Assembly: GCA_023144715.1 (NCBI GenBank) | Contig: JAGLFC010000082.1 | Location: 1-18,766 of the forward strand | Direction of reading: 5' to 3' | Length of the DNA: 18,766 nucleotides | From: Gammaproteobacteria bacterium | Lineage (GTDB): Bacteria > Pseudomonadota > Gammaproteobacteria > GRL18 | Shown: piece by piece, positions 14,854-18,766 of the stretch | Numbering within the stretch: position 1 is the stretch's first letter | Layout of the letters: every line of letters begins with the position of its first letter | Made by a program: the position numbers and the translations under genes | Notes under the pieces: generated by a model | What the model saw: the letters and a program-made list of their open reading frames with translations, nothing else | Database searches by the model: none | Told to the model about the DNA's origin: nothing

Positions 14854-16081
14854 CTTCAATCCATTTACTCATAAAATATTGGCTTCGATATAAATTATGA
14901 TTTAATATCTGCCCTATAAAATTATGCTGTCGATGTGTTTTGAGAGTGGCGATTAAATCTTCTAAACGCTGTGTAAAATAATGGCTATGTTGTTGCTTAT
15001 CAAAGTGTTTTTGAATCAATAATGGAGCTGAATCGCTATAATCTTGCCACAGTGATGGATTCTGATATAACTCAATGGCATATTGAATAAATTGTTGGGT
15101 ATCATCCATAGAATCAATCACTCGCCCCCCCTGAGCCACGTTATCCGTCGATGCAAAGCCCATGCCTTCACAACCAATGGGGGTTGTCACACAAGGTGTT
15201 TGAGCGATAAAACCATCCGCAATTTTACCTTTTATACCTGCCCCAAAACGTAAAGGGGCTAAATTGACACGATAATGACTCAGGGTTTCCAGTGCATGTT
15301 CAGCACGACCTTGAATGATAACCCCTTTCTTAGGCTGGTGTAATTGGTAGACTTTTTCAGAAGGATACGCACCATAAATATGCAGTTGAGCCTGAGGCAA
15401 TTGTGCTCTTATTGGAGACCAGAGTGCTTGATAACACCATAATACCGCATCCCAATTAGGGGGGTGTAAGAAATTACCGATCATCACAAAATGTTCACGT
15501 TCATAATAAGAACGAGGCTCACACACCGACTCATCCAAATCTAACATAAACGGACAATAATGTAATATCTCAGGTGACAGATGAAATTGTTCGGTTAATA
15601 ATTGTATTTCATAACGAGAAATAATCAGACTGAGATCACAACGCAAAATAGCGGCTATTTCACGTATGGCATCATCACTATAAAGATCAATAGACTGCCC
15701 ACTTTGTAAGGCTTTTTGTCTGGCACGACGTAAAAAATGTAAATCCTGAGTATCTAAAATATTAATGGCATCAGGACACACATCATGAACACGAGGGGCA
15801 AATTGTTCTTCCGTAATAAAGCGATCATAAAAAACAATATCAGGCTGTAATTGTTGCAGATACTCATCAAAAGAAGCATGATTTAATTGAATAGAGACTG
15901 AAGTAATGCCTAAACGATCCAAATCAGCACAATATTCACTTTTATCTGCGGCACAAGCAAAATGGATAGAATACTGCTTGAGTAAAGCCTCAAGCAACGC
16001 CAGCGTACGATAACCTGCCGCAGAGGAAGTCGGTTCTGGCCATAAATGACCGATAAACAAAACAGTGTTACGATGATTCAT
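14840..16081 (-). CDS. Glycosyltransferase, GT4-like (GT-B fold)
   Basis: This is a predicted sugar-nucleotide-dependent glycosyltransferase of about 413 residues. The N-terminal half begins with a strand and Gly loop (VLFIGHLWPEPTSSAAGYRTLALLEAL), as in GT-B enzymes that slide past an acceptor. The C-terminal half contains the donor-binding region: FVMIGNFLHPPNWDAV, LHIYGAYPSE, and the characteristic LRFGAGIKGKIADGFIAQTPCVTTPIGCEGM, in which the acidic/Gly-rich stretch normally holds the nucleotide-sugar. No membrane segment is evident, so it is cytoplasmic or peripheral. The acceptor and sugar are unknown, and no other glycan genes are near. The start could be 16081 (ATG, 14-base overlap with metR), 16090 (ATG) or 16093 (TTG); MNHRNTVLFIG at 16081 is the most natural. 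The overlap shows it is the second gene of a metR transcript. Confidence 0.85.
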   Translation of the reverse strand: MNHRNTVLFIGHLWPEPTSSAAGYRTLALLEALLKQYSIHFACAADKSEYCADLDRLGITSVSIQLNHASFDEYLQQLQPDIVFYDRFITEEQFAPRVHDVCPDAINILDTQDLHFLRRARQKALQSGQSIDLYSDDAIREIAAILRCDLSLIISRYEIQLLTEQFHLSPEILHYCPFMLDLDESVCEPRSYYEREHFVMIGNFLHPPNWDAVLWCYQALWSPIRAQLPQAQLHIYGAYPSEKVYQLHQPKKGVIIQGRAEHALETLSHYRVNLAPLRFGAGIKGKIADGFIAQTPCVTTPIGCEGMGFASTDNVAQGGRVIDSMDDTQQFIQYAIELYQNPSLWQDYSDSAPLLIQKHFDKQQHSHYFTQRLEDLIATLKTHRQHNFIGQILNHNLYRSQYFMSKWIEEKNK

Positions 16082-17009
16082 GATGCCCATCAATCGCGAT
16101 AATTCCTTCCAAATGATGGCTAATAATACGTTTTGCTAAGGTTATAAAGGCGGTAAAATATGGCTGAGATTTATCTTCGGTACGAATCGCCGCATATAAA
16201 GTGCCCCAATACCCTTGCTCACCTAACGGTAAAGCTGAAATATGATACTGTTTCAGCACCTTTTTATTTAATACCCAACAGGGTAATGCCGCCACTCCCC
16301 TATTACTAGCCACTAATTGCAAGGTCATAGGTTTCACTTGAGAATGCCTGACCATACTCGGTTCAACACCTGCCGGTCCTAAAAATTGCGTAAAAATATC
16401 CAATCGTTGACGTTCCACAGGATAAGTAATCAAAACATCATCATACATATCCTGAGCAAGAATACAGGACTCATTTGCTAATGGATGATGTTGTGAGACA
16501 GCAAGTAATAATTGATATTTAAACAGTGGAATATAAGTCACCTCATTACTATTACGAATATCTGAGGTCAGAATTAAATCCGTATTCGCACGTAATAAAG
16601 AATCACTCGGATTGAGATCAAACCCCGTAGATAAATCCAATTCTACATCAGGCCAATCAATACGATATTGATTCAATGTTGGCATCAACCAATCAAAACA
16701 ACTATGACATTCTACTCCAATACGTAAACTACCACTATTGCCTGTTTTAATGCGTGCTAATTGTTGTTCAGTTTGTTTTACGAGGGGCAATATTTTATCC
16801 GCTAATTCTAAGAGTTTTTTACCCGCAGGCGTAAAACGCATAGGACGTGTTTTTCTGACCAATACCGGTGTACCCAAATAATCTTCCAACACTTTGAGTT
16901 GGTGTGATAAGGCTGATTGAGATAAGTTCAGTAATTGTGCCGTTGCGACTAAACTCCCTGTATTTTTTAAACCCACTAATGTTTTAAGATGACGAATTTC
17001 TAAATCCAT
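16068..17009 (-). CDS. metR: LysR-type regulator MetR
   Basis: MetR activates methionine-synthesis genes (metE, metH and others) with homocysteine as co-regulator. The 313-residue product matches E. coli MetR along the whole chain: LEIRHLKTLVGLKNTGSL and LSQSALSHQLKVLEDYLG (winged helix-turn-helix, residues 1-60), VRKTRPMRFTPAGKKLLELA, GVECHSCFDWLMP, DLILTSDI, YPVERQRLDIF, FLGPAGVEPS, AALPCWV and LYAAIR. The ECHSC-W segment in the effector domain is typical of MetR and not of LysR proteins in general. No met gene lies in this window, so its targets are elsewhere. The 3' end overlaps the glycosyltransferase gene, an unusual partner. The restriction-modification locus ends 67 bases upstream. 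Confidence 0.93.
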   Translation of the reverse strand: MDLEIRHLKTLVGLKNTGSLVATAQLLNLSQSALSHQLKVLEDYLGTPVLVRKTRPMRFTPAGKKLLELADKILPLVKQTEQQLARIKTGNSGSLRIGVECHSCFDWLMPTLNQYRIDWPDVELDLSTGFDLNPSDSLLRANTDLILTSDIRNSNEVTYIPLFKYQLLLAVSQHHPLANESCILAQDMYDDVLITYPVERQRLDIFTQFLGPAGVEPSMVRHSQVKPMTLQLVASNRGVAALPCWVLNKKVLKQYHISALPLGEQGYWGTLYAAIRTEDKSQPYFTAFITLAKRIISHHLEGIIAIDGHHESS

Positions 17010-17045
17010 AGCGAATCCCCTATTTATTGAAACCTTGCGTCTAGT

Positions 17046-17074
17046 GTAACGTATTTTTTCTTTTCTGTAGAGCG
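17046..17074 (-). promoter_or_regulatory. Possible promoter of metR
   Basis: On the minus strand TCTACA and TACACT are separated by 17 bases in the 66-base gap between the methyltransferase stop and the metR ATG. Both are imperfect. The positions fit a metR promoter, where MetR proteins often repress themselves; I see no certain TGAA-N5-TTCA-type MetR box here. Confidence 0.3.
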
Positions 17075-17075
17075 G

Positions 17076-18311
17076 TTACTTTTTAGAATTTTCAATACCC
17101 TGATCAATATTATTGAGTAATGCAATCAATTTTTTTCCCATTGAATAGGCAAGATTAACAGGCACAGCATTACCAATTTGTTTATATTGGCTACTGATTG
17201 ATCCCATAAATTCCCATTCATCAGGAAACGTTTGAATGCGTGCATACTCTCTAATTGTTAAAGGTCTTGTCTCTTCGGGGTGACAACGTTCTGTTTGTTT
17301 TTGTGCAGGTGCACAGGTTAAGGTTAAACTTGGGCTATCATAGGATAATCGTCTTGCCATTCCTGTTTTACCACCTCCCATAAAATAACTTTTTTGCATA
17401 TATTCTCGTTGTATATCATCTGGAAGATTGACCCAACAACCACCGGGTGGCACCATTGATAAAATTTTCTTTTTTCGCTCTGGGTACATTTGACCTTGAG
17501 ATTTAGGACAATCAGTATTATATAATACGCCTTTTTTTAGAGCATCTTTTACCGTTAATATGGTATTAAACGGCTCCGGCCATTTAAAATTATTGTATTT
17601 AACCAGATCATTGCGAATACACACAAGAAATAAACGTTCTCTTTTTTGAGGTACTCGATAAAAAATAGCTTTTAACACTTTTGGCTCAATTAAGGTATAA
17701 CCCAGTTCTTGGATCACTGACTTAATCGCTTGCAAGGTTTTTCCATTATCATGAGAGGACAGTCCACGGACATTTTCACCTAAAAATACTTTAGGCTTTA
17801 GTTCCTTTATCGCACGTGCAAATTCAAAAAATAAAGTGCCTCTTGTGTCTTCAAAACCTAATTTATTACCTGCATAAGAAAACGCTTGGCAAGGAAAACC
17901 ACCTGATAAGAAATCTATATTGTGATAGCCTGTAAAATCAATCGTGCTAATATCACCCTCCAGAACATGCCAATTAGGACGATTTTTCCTTAATGTGGCA
18001 CAGGCATTTTTATCCAATTCATTCAATGCAACCGCATGAAATCCTGCTTTTTCTAAGCCTATTGCTAACCCCCCTGCCCCTGCAAATAATTCAATTGATT
18101 GATATTGTTTAATGGGTGTGATTTTTTGTTCTTCTTCCCATTGAGAAGCCAGCATTGCCTTAATAGGTGGAAATTCATTCAAATCAGATAAAGAATAATA
18201 TCCATTTTCTAATGGTGTAACTTTCCCATTTTTTTTCCAGATTTTAACCGTTCTTTTAGAGACCGACATAATATCGGCTAATAAAGATTCTGAAATAATT
18301 TCTTTAGACAT
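17076..18311 (-). CDS. DNA (cytosine-5-)-methyltransferase with N-terminal helix-turn-helix, modification half of an R-M pair
   Basis: This C5-cytosine methyltransferase has 411 residues from the ATG at 18311. Motifs are in the usual order: I (ELFAGAGGLAIGLEKAGF, residues ~74-91), IV (GGFPCQAFSYAG, with the catalytic Cys141), VI (ENVRG), VIII (RVPQKRERLFLV), a target-recognition region containing VPPGGCWVNLP, then IX/X ending in QIGNAVPVNLAYSMG. Before motif I stand about 65 residues that read as a helix-turn-helix (LADIMSVSKRTVKIWKKNGK, then YYSLSDLNEF), resembling the MerR/excisionase type. In some methyltransferases such extensions bind the R-M promoter and control expression; that is inference here. 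An upstream GTG/ATG frame to 18341 is unlikely: the start at 18311 overlaps the stop of the nuclease gene by eight bases, so the two are coupled. The methyl mark should protect the sites cut by that nuclease. Confidence 0.93.
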   Translation of the reverse strand: MSKEIISESLLADIMSVSKRTVKIWKKNGKVTPLENGYYSLSDLNEFPPIKAMLASQWEEEQKITPIKQYQSIELFAGAGGLAIGLEKAGFHAVALNELDKNACATLRKNRPNWHVLEGDISTIDFTGYHNIDFLSGGFPCQAFSYAGNKLGFEDTRGTLFFEFARAIKELKPKVFLGENVRGLSSHDNGKTLQAIKSVIQELGYTLIEPKVLKAIFYRVPQKRERLFLVCIRNDLVKYNNFKWPEPFNTILTVKDALKKGVLYNTDCPKSQGQMYPERKKKILSMVPPGGCWVNLPDDIQREYMQKSYFMGGGKTGMARRLSYDSPSLTLTCAPAQKQTERCHPEETRPLTIREYARIQTFPDEWEFMGSISSQYKQIGNAVPVNLAYSMGKKLIALLNNIDQGIENSKK

Positions 18312-18766
18312 TAAAATCACCAAAACCTTCATATTTTTCAAAAGATAATAAATAGAGACTTTTAAGTAGATTGGGTGATAATTGTTCTAGTTCTGTGAAA
18401 ACAGTATTTGCTTGAGCGTCTAATTTTATGTCATGAACAATATCTTCAATCACTTTGGGTAATTGTTCACAAAGTTCTTTAAATGCTGTTTTTTTACCTG
18501 TGACACATTTATAAAATTGATCAATTGAAACTCGCCTGATCTTTTCGTTTGAAACAGAATTACCATCTAAGCTAATAGACCAAATAACATTTTGACTTTT
18601 TCGAGCAATAACTTCAACTAATAGACATTTTGCATTAGGATTTTTTAACAGAGTATTTTGCATCCTCATGTATGTTTTTTGAGAAGATGATGAATTCATG
18701 GTGTTATGCTTATTTTTCATTTCCACATAATAATGATCACCTAAATGAACAATATCATATCCATTG
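18304..18766 (-). CDS. Eco47II-family type II restriction endonuclease (C-terminal part, cut by window edge)
   Basis: The reading frame is open to the right edge, so the first ATG/GTG inside it (near 18726) is not the true start; 153 residues are visible. They begin NGYDIVHLGDHYYVEMKNKHN, which holds a PD-(D/E)xK active site: the Asp of GYD, and Glu and Lys of VEMK. The continuation NTMNSSSSQKTYMRMQ is the mark I associate with the Eco47II nuclease family, which cuts GGNCC. The full family is about 230-240 residues, so roughly 80-90 N-terminal residues lie outside the window. The gene ends in TAA at 18304-18306, inside the start of the methyltransferase gene. Specificity for GGNCC is taken from the family; it is not readable from the sequence. 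Confidence 0.85.
   Translation of the reverse strand, partial: NGYDIVHLGDHYYVEMKNKHNTMNSSSSQKTYMRMQNTLLKNPNAKCLLVEVIARKSQNVIWSISLDGNSVSNEKIRRVSIDQFYKCVTGKKTAFKELCEQLPKVIEDIVHDIKLDAQANTVFTELEQLSPNLLKSLYLLSFEKYEGFGDFNV

Noticed and set aside
18312..18341. Upstream start of the methyltransferase at 18341
   Set aside because: The extra ten residues lie within the nuclease gene and add nothing family-like; ATG 18311 gives the compact stop-start overlap.

Overview
The window looks like chromosomal DNA of an AT-rich gammaproteobacterium. The housekeeping genes are of gammaproteobacterial type: homodimeric AceE, RluD, PgeF/YfiH, a GcvR-like ACT protein, BamD, UbiG, MupP and MetR. TRAP transport and an NhaD Na+/H+ antiporter suggest a marine or saline lifestyle, but I cannot name a genus. 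Both edges cut genes: aceE on the left and a restriction endonuclease gene on the right.

Layout. (1) 1-527, minus: N-terminal part of aceE. (2) 801-5367, plus: a TRAP transporter operon, tatT-like lipoprotein / dctP / dctQ / dctM, then an unrecognised secreted 263-residue protein and a hairpin. (3) 5493-6857, plus: a patatin-like lipoprotein behind its own extended -10 promoter. (4) 6858-7163: an AT-rich non-coding stretch with several perfect dyads. (5) 7203-7838, plus: an exported OmpA-domain protein, followed by a terminator. (6) 12218-7904, minus: rluD, pgeF, a GcvR-like gene, def and nhaD. (7) 12315-14639, plus: bamD, ubiG and mupP, followed by what looks like the stub of a lost 6-phosphogluconolactonase gene. 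(8) 17009-14840, minus: metR overlapping a glycosyltransferase gene. (9) 18766-17076, minus: an Eco47II-type restriction-modification pair whose methyltransferase carries an N-terminal helix-turn-helix.

How the parts may work together. The TRAP transporter belongs to the kind that carries a tetratricopeptide-like lipoprotein partner. Its binding protein has Trp where ordinary carboxylate-binding DctP proteins have their conserved Arg. With the secreted unknown and the patatin lipoprotein downstream, the most interesting reading is an envelope module that frees and imports a hydrophobic or otherwise non-classical ligand, such as fatty acids. This is inference. The rest is mostly core metabolism (translation and 23S rRNA modification, outer-membrane assembly, ubiquinone, peptidoglycan recycling), plus one accessory defence locus at the right edge. 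No rRNA, tRNA, CRISPR array or intact insertion sequence was seen.
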